In this document: positions 16,710-25,203 of the stretch, in pieces
Layout: each line of letters opens with the position of its first letter
Position numbering within the stretch: position 1 is the first letter of the stretch
Assembly: GCA_025456385.1 (NCBI GenBank)
Contig: JALOKS010000006.1
Span: 1 to 37,053, forward strand
Source of the DNA: Thermoanaerobaculales bacterium
GTDB taxonomy: Bacteria; Acidobacteriota; Thermoanaerobaculia; Thermoanaerobaculales; Sulfomarinibacteraceae
Direction of reading: 5' to 3'
Length of the DNA: 37,053 nt
The notes under the pieces: model-generated
Database searches by the model: none
What the model was told of the DNA's origin: nothing
What the model saw: the letters and a program-made list of their open reading frames with translations, nothing else
Program-made: the position numbers and the translations under genes

Positions 16710-17801
16710 TCAGCCGAAGACGCCCGGGAAGCGCTCCAGAATCGCCGCCGCGGCGGCCGCTGCGCCGTCGTCGGTCGACGGCTCGCGCGGCGCCATCGCC
16801 AGCAGCTCGGCCACCACGGGCAGCCAGCGCCCGGTCGCGAAGGTCTCGCGGTCGAGCTCGCGGGCGTTGAGCCGCGCCTCGACGAAGCTCGCCAGCACCG
16901 GCGACTCCGGAAACTCCGGTCGGCTGAGGTAGGCGAAGGCGACCCCCGTGCGCAGCGCCTCGGCGGTGGTGCTGTAGCCCAGCTTGCCGACCACCGCGTC
17001 GGCGGCCGCCACGAGGTCGGGGTGGTAGTGACGGCCGTGAAAGGGCAGCGTCAGGAGGCGGCCGCGGCGCCCGGCACGCGCGGCGCCGCCCGGAACCACC
17101 GTCCAGGCGCCCGCCGCAGCCAGGCCCCCGAGCGGGCCGTAGTCCCAGGGCACGCCGCCCATGCTCGCGAGCACCACCGGCTGGCCGTCCGGCGGGATGC
17201 CGAGGAGGCGGCGCACGGTCTCCCGCGGCAGACGCGGCCGGCGCGCGATCGGAGGCACCGCCGTCGCACCGGCGACCTCCTCGCAGCAGGGCCGGGCCTG
17301 GACCCGGAGCTCGGCCCGTGCCACGTCCTCCGCCATCTCCCGGCCGAGCCGCTGCAGCGCGCGCGGCGCGCCCGGCAGGCGGTCGTAGATCCAGCCCCAG
17401 GTGAAGCTCTCGACCAGCACCGCGGGCAGCCCGGCGCAGGCGGCGACCCGCAGGCCGAGGGCCGAGATGTCGGCGACGACGAGCGCGCAGCCGAGGGACT
17501 CGAGATGCCGCGCCAGCCGTGCGACGGCCGCCGGGTCGTTCCAGGGCGAGGCCGCCAGGCGCTCGACCGTGGCCGCGGGATCGGCGTCGAGCGGCGAGGT
17601 CTGCACGAGCCCGACGTCGCAGGCCACGCGGTGGTAGCGGAAGGGAGCGGCGAGCGACTCGCTGAAGAACCACCGCGGCACGGTCGTGAAGAGGTGGATC
17701 TCGAGACCGGGGCGACGGTCGGCGAGGGCCTCGAGCACCGCGGCGGCCCGCGCCGCGTGCCCGAAGCCGTGCGGCGAGACGAAGAAGGCGACGGCCACCA
17801 T
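16710..17801 (-). CDS. Glycosyltransferase-like protein (MurG/L-arabinokinase N-domain style)
   Basis: The 363-residue protein starts FFVSPHGFGHAARAAAVLEAL, the pattern of GT-B-fold proteins and of the N-terminal domain of plant L-arabinokinase. A C-terminal GT-B-like half follows: VVLASMGG, then PDLVAAADAVVGKLGYSTTAEALRTG, where a sugar nucleotide would normally bind. No signal peptide is seen. Substrate and partner are unknown. The start ATG 17801 fits the family; the longer track ORF adds low-complexity residues. It is divergent from the next gene across 69 bp. Confidence 0.72.
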   Translation of the reverse strand: MVAVAFFVSPHGFGHAARAAAVLEALADRRPGLEIHLFTTVPRWFFSESLAAPFRYHRVACDVGLVQTSPLDADPAATVERLAASPWNDPAAVARLARHLESLGCALVVADISALGLRVAACAGLPAVLVESFTWGWIYDRLPGAPRALQRLGREMAEDVARAELRVQARPCCEEVAGATAVPPIARRPRLPRETVRRLLGIPPDGQPVVLASMGGVPWDYGPLGGLAAAGAWTVVPGGAARAGRRGRLLTLPFHGRHYHPDLVAAADAVVGKLGYSTTAEALRTGVAFAYLSRPEFPESPVLASFVEARLNARELDRETFATGRWLPVVAELLAMAPREPSTDDGAAAAAAAILERFPGVFG

Positions 17802-17870
17802 GCCCGCCGAGTGTAGTCCGCTCCCTGCGCGCCGATCCCGGCCCGCCTCGCCCTGTGCTACGATGCGGCC

Positions 17871-18731
17871 GTGCGACGCGCTCTCGTCACGCTGCTCGTG
17901 ATCGTGTCCGTGGCCGGGTTTGCGGACGCGCAGAGTGCGTCGGCCCGTGCCTGGCAACAGCGCCTGCAGCTCGAGATCCCCCTACCGGTCCCGCTGGTTG
18001 CGCTCGAGGCGGTCAACCCGTTCGCGGTCGAGATCGACGAGCCGCCGACACTGCTGCAGTCGACCCTGCCCCGCAAGGTCGACGTCGCGGGCACCGCAGT
18101 GGTCGCGGCCTACGTCGACGCCAAGGGCGAGAGCCTCGGGGGCGTGCCGCTCAGCCTGCCCTTCCCGGGCCTGACCGCGCCCCTCGTGCAGGGGCTGACC
18201 GGCGCGCGCTTCGACGCCGCCGCGGCCGGCCCGGCGCCGCAGGCGTCGTGGGTGCTGCTCGAGATCAACCTCGAGGGACGGGTGAAGGAGGCCTCGGTCC
18301 TCGACCCGGCTCTCGAAGCGCCCGACCCGGCGGCGCCGCCGACCCCGACGCAGCAGTCCGAGATGGCGCCCCCGGGCGCTCTCCGCAACCTCCCTTTCAC
18401 GCCGCAGGCGCAGCTGTCGCGGACCGCAGCCCCCCGGCGCCTGAGCATCAGCGCCCCGGCGCGCGATGACGAGATCCCGGTCCGCGCCCTCGTCCACTTC
18501 ACGGCCGACGGCCGCTGCGACCGCTACGTGCCGCTCGACCTTCCGGCGGGCCTCAACCCCTGGCTGTCGGCCTACCTCGCGAGCTGGCGGGTGCAGCCGG
18601 CGACCCGCGACGGGGCAGCCGTCGACTCGTGGTCGCTGTACTCCGCGAGGCTCGTGCTCAAGCTGTCCGGGCTCGACTCGACCGAGGTCCGCGTCGTCCG
18701 CGACCGCGAGTATCGGCCTGACGCGACGTGA
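17871..18731 (+). CDS. Secreted protein of unknown function
   Basis: The 286-residue protein has a signal peptide (VTLLVIVSVAGFADAQS). Two similar halves of about 100 residues seem present: VAAYVDAKGESLGGVPLSL in the first and ALVHFTADGRCDRYVPLDL in the second, each followed by a hydrophobic region ending in a Trp/Leu-rich strand. A Pro/Thr linker separates them. The pattern recalls TonB C-terminal-like periplasmic domains, but I cannot confirm this. GTG 17871 is the start; TACGAT 11 bp upstream may be a -10 box. It converges with selB. Confidence 0.6.
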   Translation: MRRALVTLLVIVSVAGFADAQSASARAWQQRLQLEIPLPVPLVALEAVNPFAVEIDEPPTLLQSTLPRKVDVAGTAVVAAYVDAKGESLGGVPLSLPFPGLTAPLVQGLTGARFDAAAAGPAPQASWVLLEINLEGRVKEASVLDPALEAPDPAAPPTPTQQSEMAPPGALRNLPFTPQAQLSRTAAPRRLSISAPARDDEIPVRALVHFTADGRCDRYVPLDLPAGLNPWLSAYLASWRVQPATRDGAAVDSWSLYSARLVLKLSGLDSTEVRVVRDREYRPDAT

Positions 18732-18737
18732 GTCGGC

Positions 18738-20648
18738 TCAGCCGCCCCGGCGCACGATGCGGCGCCGGTCGCCGTGGCGCACCGTCACCCGCTCCGAGTC
18801 CAGCCACTCCAGGGCCGGAATCGCCAGCTTGCGGGTCAGCCCGAAGCGGTCCTTGAACTCGGCGACCCCGAAGTCCTCGACCTGCCAGTCCCGCACCCGC
18901 CCGGCCACCTCGTCGAGTACCGCCCGGTGGATGAGGAACTTGCCGTCGAGGCGCACCAGCCGGCGGCGCTGGACGAGAAACCGGCAGATGCCCTCCACCG
19001 CCTCCGGCCGCGCGGCGAGCTGCTCGGCCACCGCCTGCGGCGACGGCGCCTCGAAGCCGAGCTCGCGGTAACGGGCCTCGACGCGGCGTGCGAGCTCCTC
19101 GCCCGCCTCCGTCATGTGGCTGTCGCGGCCCGGCGGCACCACCCGCCCGCCGGCGAGCTCGATCACGCCGCGCGCCCGCAGCTGCTCGAGGTAGAGGTCG
19201 GCGAAGGGCAGTGCCGGCGCCGCCAGCAGCCCGCCGGCGAAGTCGCGCGCCGGAATGCCGGCCGAGACCTCCTCGCCGGCGAGGCGATCGCGGAGGGCGC
19301 GGGCGGCGGCCTTGGCGAGCCGCTCGACTTGCGCGGTGCTGACGAAGCGGGGCGGCTGGGTCGGGAGGGGACGGATCGAGCCGCCCTCGAGGAGGCGCCC
19401 GAGCGGGGCCTCGAGGGCCTCCTCGAGGGCCCCGAGCCGACCCGCCATCGCCGGCACCGCCAGGCCGGCGAGATCCTCCGCCTCGATCCAGGCGGCGAGC
19501 AGCCGGGGCCACGCCTCCGGCTGCACGGAAGGCAGCTCGGCGAGCGCCGCGGCGTCGCGGCGGCGCCAGCGCCGCAACCGCGCGTCGAGAACCCGGGCGC
19601 CGGCGAAGGTGTTGACCGGCGCCGGTCGGCGCAGGACCATGCGGTCGCCGGGAAAGAGCAGCAGGGGCTCGCGCAGCAGCAGCTGGCCGTTGCTGCGGCC
19701 TCCGGGCTCGAGGGGGCGGCGGGCGAGCCGCTCGATGCGGGCCGGCACCCGCGCCGCCAGGGCGTGGACCTCGACCTCGTCGCCCTCGTCGAGGGCCGCG
19801 GGGGCGGAAGCGAGCAGCTCGAGGTCGACGGTCGCCAGCAGGGTCGGCTGCCAGGGTCCCGGCGAGAGAACCTGGTGGCCGCGCTCGAGGGCGTCGCGGG
19901 CGAGTCCGGTGAGGTTGATGGCCACCCGCTCGCCGGCCTCGACCCGCTGGCGCTCGGCGCCGTGGACGTGCAGGCGGCGGACCCGCGCCGGGGCGCCGAG
20001 CGGCTGCACGACGACCTCCGAGCCGACCTCGAGCGCGCCCGAGAGCGAGGTGCCGGTGACCACGGTACCGGCACCGGTGAGGCTGAAGACGCGGTCGATC
20101 GGCTCCCGGAACGGGCGCCCGGCGACCAGGTGCGGTCGGGCGCGGGCGCCCTGCTCGACGAGCAGCCGCTTGAGCTCGGCGATGCCGGCGCCGGTGTGCG
20201 CCGACACCGGCAGGACCGGGACGCCCGCGAAGGGGGTGCCCGCGAGCAGCTCCCGCACCTCCTCCGCGGCCAGCTCGACGAGCTCGTCCGGCACCAGATC
20301 GGTCTTGGTCAGGGCCACCGCCCCGCCCGGGACCCCCATCAGCCGGATCACCTCGAGGTGCTCGCGGGTCTGCGGCATGACGCCCTCGTCGGCGGCGATG
20401 ACCAGCAGCGCGAGGTCGATGCCGGCGGCGCCGGCGATCATGGTGTGCACCAGCCGCTCGTGCCCCGGCACATCGACGAAGTGGAGCTGGGTGTCGCCCT
20501 CCGAGAGCTCGGCGAAGCCGAGGTCGATGGTGATGCCCCGCAGCTTCTCCTCGGGCAGGCGGTCGCAGTCGGTCCCGGTCAGCGCCTTGACCAGGGTGGT
20601 CTTGCCGTGGTCGATGTGCCCGGCTGTGCCCCACACGACGTGCCGCAT
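18738..20648 (-). CDS. selB: Selenocysteine-specific elongation factor
   Basis: SelB delivers Sec-tRNA to UGA codons marked by a SECIS hairpin. The 636-residue protein has an EF-Tu-like GTPase core with [13 protein letters not shown], switch [12 protein letters not shown] and ALTKTDLV, two beta-barrel domains ([17 protein letters not shown]), and about 250 C-terminal residues forming the winged-helix repeats that bind SECIS RNA. ATG 20648 ([11 protein letters not shown]) is chosen over 20663. selA, selD and tRNA-Sec are not in the window. Confidence 0.95.
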   Translation of the reverse strand: MRHVVWGTAGHIDHGKTTLVKALTGTDCDRLPEEKLRGITIDLGFAELSEGDTQLHFVDVPGHERLVHTMIAGAAGIDLALLVIAADEGVMPQTREHLEVIRLMGVPGGAVALTKTDLVPDELVELAAEEVRELLAGTPFAGVPVLPVSAHTGAGIAELKRLLVEQGARARPHLVAGRPFREPIDRVFSLTGAGTVVTGTSLSGALEVGSEVVVQPLGAPARVRRLHVHGAERQRVEAGERVAINLTGLARDALERGHQVLSPGPWQPTLLATVDLELLASAPAALDEGDEVEVHALAARVPARIERLARRPLEPGGRSNGQLLLREPLLLFPGDRMVLRRPAPVNTFAGARVLDARLRRWRRRDAAALAELPSVQPEAWPRLLAAWIEAEDLAGLAVPAMAGRLGALEEALEAPLGRLLEGGSIRPLPTQPPRFVSTAQVERLAKAAARALRDRLAGEEVSAGIPARDFAGGLLAAPALPFADLYLEQLRARGVIELAGGRVVPPGRDSHMTEAGEELARRVEARYRELGFEAPSPQAVAEQLAARPEAVEGICRFLVQRRRLVRLDGKFLIHRAVLDEVAGRVRDWQVEDFGVAEFKDRFGLTRKLAIPALEWLDSERVTVRHGDRRRIVRRGG

Positions 20649-20734
20649 GTGGCCATGGTACACGGCGCCCGATCCCCGCCGGCGCCGCCTGCCGCGACCT
20701 TGGCCGGCGGCCGCGGAGCCGGTATTCTCGGCTG

Positions 20735-21301
20735 GTGAGCGCCGCAGGGGTCGAAACCGAGCTCAAGCTCCCGGTCGGGGACCACGAGCCGGTCCGCTGC
20801 GCTCTCGCCGCCCTCGGCGCGGTGCGGACGGACACCCTCGCGCGCGAGGTCAACCTCCTGCTCGACGGCCCGGAGCGCCGCCTCGCAGCCGCGGGCTGCG
20901 TGCTGCGGCTGCGCCGCTACGGCGACCGGCACCTTCTCACCTTCAAAGGACCGGCGAGCTTCGTGGGCGCGGTCAAGAGCCGGGTCGAGCACGAGCTCGA
21001 GATCGGGGACGTGGAGCTCATGCGGCGGGTGCTGGAGGCGATCGGGCTCGAGGTCGTCATGCGCTACGACAAGGACCGCGAGGCCTGGCGCCTCGACGAG
21101 CTCGCCATCGTCCTCGACCGCACGCCGATGGGCGACTTCGTCGAGATCGAAGGGCCGGCGGGCAGGCTCGAGGCGGCGGCGCGGGCCCTCGGCCTCGACC
21201 CGGAGGCGGCGGTCCGCGGCTCCTACGTCAGCCTGTGGCAGGAGCTGCGGTCGGCGCACCCCGAGCGCGCCCTGCCGGCCGACATGGTGTTTCCGGAATG
21301 A
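20735..21301 (+). CDS. CYTH-domain protein (class IV cyclase/thiamine-triphosphatase family)
   Basis: The 188-residue protein opens with the CYTH signature ETELKL. Charged tunnel strands follow: [36 protein letters not shown], and DFVEIEGP near residue 137. CYTH enzymes hydrolyse triphosphates such as thiamine triphosphate or tripolyphosphate, or make cAMP. No CHAD domain is fused. GTG 20735 is the start, with tattct as a possible -10 box just upstream. The stop overlaps the next start by ATGA, which couples it to a sugar nucleotidyltransferase. Confidence 0.82.
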   Translation: MSAAGVETELKLPVGDHEPVRCALAALGAVRTDTLAREVNLLLDGPERRLAAAGCVLRLRRYGDRHLLTFKGPASFVGAVKSRVEHELEIGDVELMRRVLEAIGLEVVMRYDKDREAWRLDELAIVLDRTPMGDFVEIEGPAGRLEAAARALGLDPEAAVRGSYVSLWQELRSAHPERALPADMVFPE

Positions 21302-22257
21302 GCGGCTTCGCGGCCGCCATGGTGCTCGCGGCCGGCCGTGGGGAGCGGATGCGGCCGCTGTCCGACGTGCTGCCCAAGCCCGCGCTGCCGCTGCCGGAGG
21401 GGCCGGTCGTCGCGTCGGCCATGCGCCTCGCCGTGGTGGCCGGCGCGCGGCGGATCGTCGTCAACACCTGGCACCTCGGCGCGCAGATGGCGGCGGCGGC
21501 GGCCGAGGTCGCCCTGCCGGGAGTGGAGGTCCTGCTGTCGCCGGAGCCGACTCTCATGGGCACGGCCGGCGGTCTCGCCCTGGCGCGCGACCGCGGCCTG
21601 CTCGACGGTGAGGGGCCGATCCTGGTGCTCAACGGTGACGGCGTGCTCGACCTCGAGCTCGCACCGCTGGCGGCGCGGCACGCCGCGAGCGGCGACCTCG
21701 TGACGCTCGCGCTGCGCCCGCACCCCGACCCCCGGCGCTGGTCACGGGTCGTGCTTGCCGCCGACGGGCGGGTGGAGAGGATGCTGCCGGCCGGGCCGGC
21801 GGCGCCCGCGGACAACGGGATGCTCTACCCGGGGGTGATGGTGGTGGCGCGCGAGGCCCTCGCGCGCCTGCCGCCGGGCCCCGGCGGGATCGCGCAGCTG
21901 CTGTGGGAGCCGGCGCTGAGCGCGGGGCGGCTCGGGGGGGCGGTGGTGCCGGGGCGCTGGCGGGAGGTCGGCACCCCGACCGACTACCGCGAGCTGGTGG
22001 TCGCGCGGCTCGGTGACCGGGCCTGGGTCCACTCCTCGGCGTCGGTCGCGCCGTCCGCCGTCCTCCGCGGGGCGCTGGTCGGCGCCGGATCCCGCGTCGC
22101 CGCGGAGGCCGTGGTCCGCGCTTCGGTGGTCGCTGCCGGCGCGCAGGTCGGCGCCGGCGCCGAGATCAGGGGCTCGGTGCTTCTCGGCCGGGTCGCCGCG
22201 GCGCCGGACGAGAAGCTGGACGGCGTGCTGCGCGCCCAGGGCCCGCCGGTCTGCTGA
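21298..22257 (+). CDS. Sugar-1-phosphate nucleotidyltransferase with left-handed helix tail
   Basis: The 319-residue protein has the nucleotidyltransferase signature [24 protein letters not shown] at the N-terminus, [17 protein letters not shown] (metal Asp) and REVGTPTDY. About 65 C-terminal residues show hexapeptide-like repeats ([22 protein letters not shown]). Relatives include mannose-1-phosphate guanylyltransferases and MurNAc-1-P uridylyltransferase MurU. No AmgK-type kinase is adjacent, so the sugar cannot be named. It overlaps the CYTH gene. Confidence 0.82.
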   Translation: MSGFAAAMVLAAGRGERMRPLSDVLPKPALPLPEGPVVASAMRLAVVAGARRIVVNTWHLGAQMAAAAAEVALPGVEVLLSPEPTLMGTAGGLALARDRGLLDGEGPILVLNGDGVLDLELAPLAARHAASGDLVTLALRPHPDPRRWSRVVLAADGRVERMLPAGPAAPADNGMLYPGVMVVAREALARLPPGPGGIAQLLWEPALSAGRLGGAVVPGRWREVGTPTDYRELVVARLGDRAWVHSSASVAPSAVLRGALVGAGSRVAAEAVVRASVVAAGAQVGAGAEIRGSVLLGRVAAAPDEKLDGVLRAQGPPVC

Positions 22258-22279
22258 CGGGTCGCCCGCCGCCGCCGCA

Positions 22280-22900
22280 TCACAGGCCCGCCTCGCGCCA
22301 CTCCGGCCAGCCCGCGCGCCAGAGCAGGGAGTTGATCCGCGCGGTCGAGCCGTAGATCCGCAGCACCCGCATCCGCACCCTGTGGTCGCTCAGGTAGACC
22401 GAGCTCGGCGTGGCGCGGCCGTCCGGGCTGAAGGTGATGATGTCGCCGCGCCCCGCGCGCACCGGGTCGCCGGGATCGCCGGCGAGGCGGCCGCGGCCCG
22501 AGGGGTCGGGCACGAACTCGCCCGCGAGGATCCCGAGGCCGGCCTCGCCGGGTGCGAACTCGAGGACCTCGGAGATGAGGGGGTCGGCGCCCGACTCGAG
22601 GTCGGTGTGCAGGATGCCGTCGCCGTCGCCATCGGCGGCGATGAAGCAGCGCCACGAGCCGTCCGGCCGCCGCTCGAAGACGAGCCCGGTGGCGCGCTGC
22701 TCCATGACCGCCACCGCCCGGCAGCGGAACATCAGGCCGCGCAGCCGCGCCGCGGCCCCGGCGAGCGCCGCGGCCCGCCGCGCCTCCGCGAGGTCGGGGA
22801 CCGCGACCCCGACGATGAGGGCGGCGAGGAGGAGCGCGGCGAGCACCTCGACCAGCGACTGCCCGGCCTCGCGGGCGGCACGGGTGCGGTCAGCGACCAT
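22280..22900 (-). CDS. Type II pseudopilin / type IV pilin-like protein (GspH/FimT)
   Basis: The 206-residue protein has a prepilin N-terminus: short basic leader ending REAG, then QSLVEVLAALLLAALIVGVAVPDL with Glu at +5, the hallmark of PilD cleavage. A GspH/FimT-like C-terminal region follows, with RGLMFRCRAVAVMEQRATGLVF and a DGDGDGILHTD segment that may bind calcium. The ATG at 22900 has a strong GGAGGT ribosome site. It follows a comEA-like gene on the same strand; both are associated with DNA uptake or pseudopilus systems. Confidence 0.82.
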   Translation of the reverse strand: MVADRTRAAREAGQSLVEVLAALLLAALIVGVAVPDLAEARRAAALAGAAARLRGLMFRCRAVAVMEQRATGLVFERRPDGSWRCFIAADGDGDGILHTDLESGADPLISEVLEFAPGEAGLGILAGEFVPDPSGRGRLAGDPGDPVRAGRGDIITFSPDGRATPSSVYLSDHRVRMRVLRIYGSTARINSLLWRAGWPEWREAGL

Positions 22901-22921
22901 GAGACCTCCCCGGAGGAAGAG

Positions 22922-22939
22922 GCGGCCCCGAAGGGCCGC
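22922..22939 (-). other. UUCG-type hairpin in the leader of the pilin-like gene
   Basis: Read on the minus strand, gcggccc-ttcg-gggccgc gives a perfect 7-bp stem closed by the stable C(UUCG)G tetraloop. It ends about 20 bases upstream of the pilin-like start, with no T-run, so it is not an ordinary terminator. Just downstream the GGAGG ribosome site could pair with a CCTC element. Confidence 0.55.
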
Positions 22940-23014
22940 ATCCCGTCCACGCTGTGCTCGGGTCATCCGCCCCGGGGCAGGCCCATCCCGCCCGGAGCCG
23001 ATGACAGTTGCTCG

Positions 23015-23338
23015 TCAGGCGCCGCTGCGCGGCGACCGCACCTTGGCGCTCAGGGTCGTCGCCCCGCTGGTCGCGAGGTAGGGACGCAGGCGCTCGAGAG
23101 CCGCCTCGCCGATCCCCTTGACCGCGACGATCTCGTCGACGCTGCGGAAGGCCCCGTTGGCCTCGCGGAAGTCGACGATGCGGGCCGCGAGCGCCGGGCC
23201 GACCCGCGGCAGCAGCTGCAGCTGCTCGGCGGTGGCGGTGTTGATGTTGACCACCCCCGCGGGGGTGCCGTCGGCGGCGACGGCGAGCGCGGCGGTGGCG
23301 AGGACCAGCAGCAGGGCGAGGGTCGTGGAGGTCTTCAT
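23015..23338 (-). CDS. comEA: ComEA-like helix-hairpin-helix DNA-binding protein
   Basis: The 107-residue protein has a signal peptide (LALLLVLATAALAVAADG) and one ComEA-type double HhH domain: VNINTATAEQLQLLPRVGPALAARIVDFR and VDEIVAVKGIGEAALERLRPYL. Such proteins bind double-stranded DNA in the periplasm during transformation, or occur as short HhH proteins of unknown role. GGAG precedes the ATG. It is upstream of the pilin-like gene on the same strand across a 114-bp gap with a UUCG hairpin. Confidence 0.85.
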   Translation of the reverse strand: MKTSTTLALLLVLATAALAVAADGTPAGVVNINTATAEQLQLLPRVGPALAARIVDFREANGAFRSVDEIVAVKGIGEAALERLRPYLATSGATTLSAKVRSPRSGA

Positions 23339-23665
23339 CGCATGCTCCTTTCCGTTCGGGTTGGTGATCGGGGTTGCGGTCCGTCCTCAGCTGGCATCCA
23401 TAACGGCCTCCTTTCGCTCGCCGCTCCCAGGGGCAGCTTCCGTGCCACCTGGAGTGGTTCTCGTAAGTATCTGGAATGAATGGCTTTCGACGAAGCCGGT
23501 CCGACCGGCCTCCGATGGGAGCTGACAACCAAAGCTGTCACCCCGACGGTGGGCTCAGGTCCGGGGACTGGAACAAATTTATGTCAGTGACAGCCTGCTA
23601 TACTCCGCCGATGCGGCTCGGGAGCCAGCCCGTTCTGAGCGCCCCGCGATGGTCCCGGAGCAACG
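23339..23665. promoter_or_regulatory. 327-bp regulatory gap between comEA and ubiX
   Basis: This divergent gap holds no convincing protein gene beyond the small uORF. It is less GC-rich than its surroundings. Palindrome tgtcagtgaca (23582-23592) abuts a TATACT -10 box (23599-23604) reading toward ubiX. An inverted TGACA/TGTCA pair at 23523-23540 repeats the half-sites. Two overlapping hairpins, ggcttt/gaagcc (23482-23497) and gccggt/accggc (23494-23508), could be mutually exclusive. No known riboswitch core was recognised. Confidence 0.4.
23387..23401 (-). CDS. Possible four-codon upstream ORF before comEA
   Basis: On the minus strand a strong GGAGG (23407-23411) lies five bases before ATG GAT GCC AGC TGA, a four-residue reading frame (MDAS). 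It ends 48 bases before the comEA start. The ribosome site is as good as those of the annotated genes. It may be a leader peptide or an accidental remnant; the sequence alone cannot decide. Confidence 0.3.
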   Translation of the reverse strand: MDAS

Positions 23666-24280
23666 GTGGCGGCTGAGTACGCGCTGCTCGTCTCGGGCGG
23701 CTCCGGCGCCCTGCTGGCGACCCGCTTCGCCGCTGCGGCGCTCGCGAGCGGCCGGGTGGAGGCGCTGCACCTGGTGGTGACCGGGCCGGCGGCCAAGGTC
23801 CTCGGCCACGAGCTCGGGCCAGCCTGGGCGGGCGCCCGCGGCTTCCGCGACCAGCTGCCGGTGAGCGACGAGCTCCGCGCGCGCATCCTTCCGCACGCCG
23901 ACTCCGAGATCGAGGCGTCGATCGCCTCCGGCTCGCACCGCCTCGGGGGGGTGGTCGTCCTGCCGTGCTCGGCGGGAATGGCCGGTGCGCTGGCTCACGG
24001 CATCTCGCGCGGTCTCGCCCAGCGGGTCGCCGACGTCGCGCTCAAGCAGCGCTGGCCGCTGATCCTCGGCATCCGCGAGACGCCGATGTCGGCGATCCTG
24101 CTCGAAAACCTGCTCCGCCTCGCGCAGGCCGGCGCGCACATCGTGCCGCCGCTCCCCGCCTTCTACCTCAAGCCCGACGCGGCCACCGCGCTGAGCACCT
24201 TCGCGGACCACTACTGCCTGCGGCTCCTGGACCTGCTCGGCCTGCCCGGCGACGACCGCGGCCTGCGGTGGAATGCGTGA
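23666..24280 (+). CDS. ubiX: UbiX-family flavin prenyltransferase
   Basis: UbiX joins dimethylallyl phosphate to FMN to make the prenyl-FMN cofactor of UbiD decarboxylases. The 204-residue flavoprotein has SGGSGALLATR at the N-terminus, VVVLPCSAGMAGALAHGI, VALKQRWPLILGIRETPMS and a LLENLLRLAQAGAHIVPPLPAFY segment. GTG 23666 is the only start that keeps the first strand. The partner UbiD is outside the window. Overlap with a UbiA-type gene suggests a menaquinone role (MqnM-like) in the futalosine pathway, but this is inference. Confidence 0.88.
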   Translation: MAAEYALLVSGGSGALLATRFAAAALASGRVEALHLVVTGPAAKVLGHELGPAWAGARGFRDQLPVSDELRARILPHADSEIEASIASGSHRLGGVVVLPCSAGMAGALAHGISRGLAQRVADVALKQRWPLILGIRETPMSAILLENLLRLAQAGAHIVPPLPAFYLKPDAATALSTFADHYCLRLLDLLGLPGDDRGLRWNA

Positions 24281-25158
24281 GCCTCGGCACCTCGCAGCTC
24301 GTTGACGGGCTCGCCGAGACTGCCGACATGATCGCCTTCAAGCACACGGTCTTCGCCCTGCCCTTCGCCGTGATCGCGGCCGTTACGGCGGCGTCGCCGG
24401 GTTGGCCGTCGGTCGCGACCTGGGCCTGGCTCGCCGTCGCGATGGTCGCGGCCCGTACCGCGGCGATGGCCTTCAACCGCCTCGCCGACCACCGGCTCGA
24501 CGCCCTCAACCCGCGGACCAGCGGCCGGGCGCTCCCCGCGGGCCGCCTCAGCCGACACTTCGCGTGGGCGGTGACCGGGGTGTCCGCCGCGGTCCTCCTC
24601 CTCGCCGCGGCCGCACTGAACCCCCTGTGCCTCGCACTCGCGCCGCCGGCCCTCGCCGTGATCCTCGGCTACTCCCTCGCCAAGCGCTTCACCGTCGCCG
24701 CGCACCTGTGGCTCGGCGCCGCCCTCGGCATCGCCCCGGTGGGGGCCTGGATCGCGGTCAGCGGGCGCCTCGACTGGCCGGCGCTGCTGCTCGCCGCCGC
24801 GGTCGGCGTGTGGGTTGCAGGATTCGACGTGATCTACTCGCTCCAGGACGAGCACTTCGACCGCAGCCTGGGCCTGCACTCGTTGCCGGCGCGGCTCGGC
24901 GGCGCGCGCGCCCTCGGCGTGGCCAGGGCGCTGCACGGCTCCGCGGTGGCGGGCTTCCTGGCCTTCGCGCTGGCGGCGGGTGGCGGACCCTGGCGACTCG
25001 GCGCGGTGGCGGCGGCGGCGGCCCTGCTGGTGCGCCAGCACCGGCTGGTGAGGGCGCACGACCTGAGCGCGGTCGATGCCGCCTTCTTCGCCTCGAACGG
25101 CATCCTCGCGCTCGTCATGGGCGTTCTCTTCGTGGCCGCCCGCGTGCTCGAGCCCTGA
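24277..25158 (+). CDS. UbiA-family prenyltransferase (MqnP-like)
   Basis: The 293-residue integral membrane protein has about eight helices and both Asp-rich motifs of UbiA prenyltransferases: NRLADHRLDALNPRT near residue 70 and DVIYSLQDEHFDRSLGLHS near residue 185. They bind polyprenyl diphosphate through magnesium. GTG 24277 overlaps the ubiX stop (GTGA). Pairing with ubiX and the presence of menG favour prenylation of a naphthoate in futalosine-type menaquinone synthesis; 4-hydroxybenzoate as substrate remains possible. Confidence 0.87.
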   Translation: MSLGTSQLVDGLAETADMIAFKHTVFALPFAVIAAVTAASPGWPSVATWAWLAVAMVAARTAAMAFNRLADHRLDALNPRTSGRALPAGRLSRHFAWAVTGVSAAVLLLAAAALNPLCLALAPPALAVILGYSLAKRFTVAAHLWLGAALGIAPVGAWIAVSGRLDWPALLLAAAVGVWVAGFDVIYSLQDEHFDRSLGLHSLPARLGGARALGVARALHGSAVAGFLAFALAAGGGPWRLGAVAAAAALLVRQHRLVRAHDLSAVDAAFFASNGILALVMGVLFVAARVLEP

Positions 25159-25203
25159 GCCGTGGATGACGCGACCGCCGGCGCAGGCTAAGATCGGGGC
25201 GCG

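Noticed and set aside
19255-22257. 1000-residue plus-strand ORF
   Set aside because: It is a shadow of selB for the first two thirds. Only the part from 21298 is real, as the sugar nucleotidyltransferase with its own overlapping start.
23339-23665. Known riboswitch (c-di-GMP, TPP, cobalamin) in the large gap
   Set aside because: I looked for conserved cores on both strands and recognised none. The visible features are simple palindromes and hairpins.
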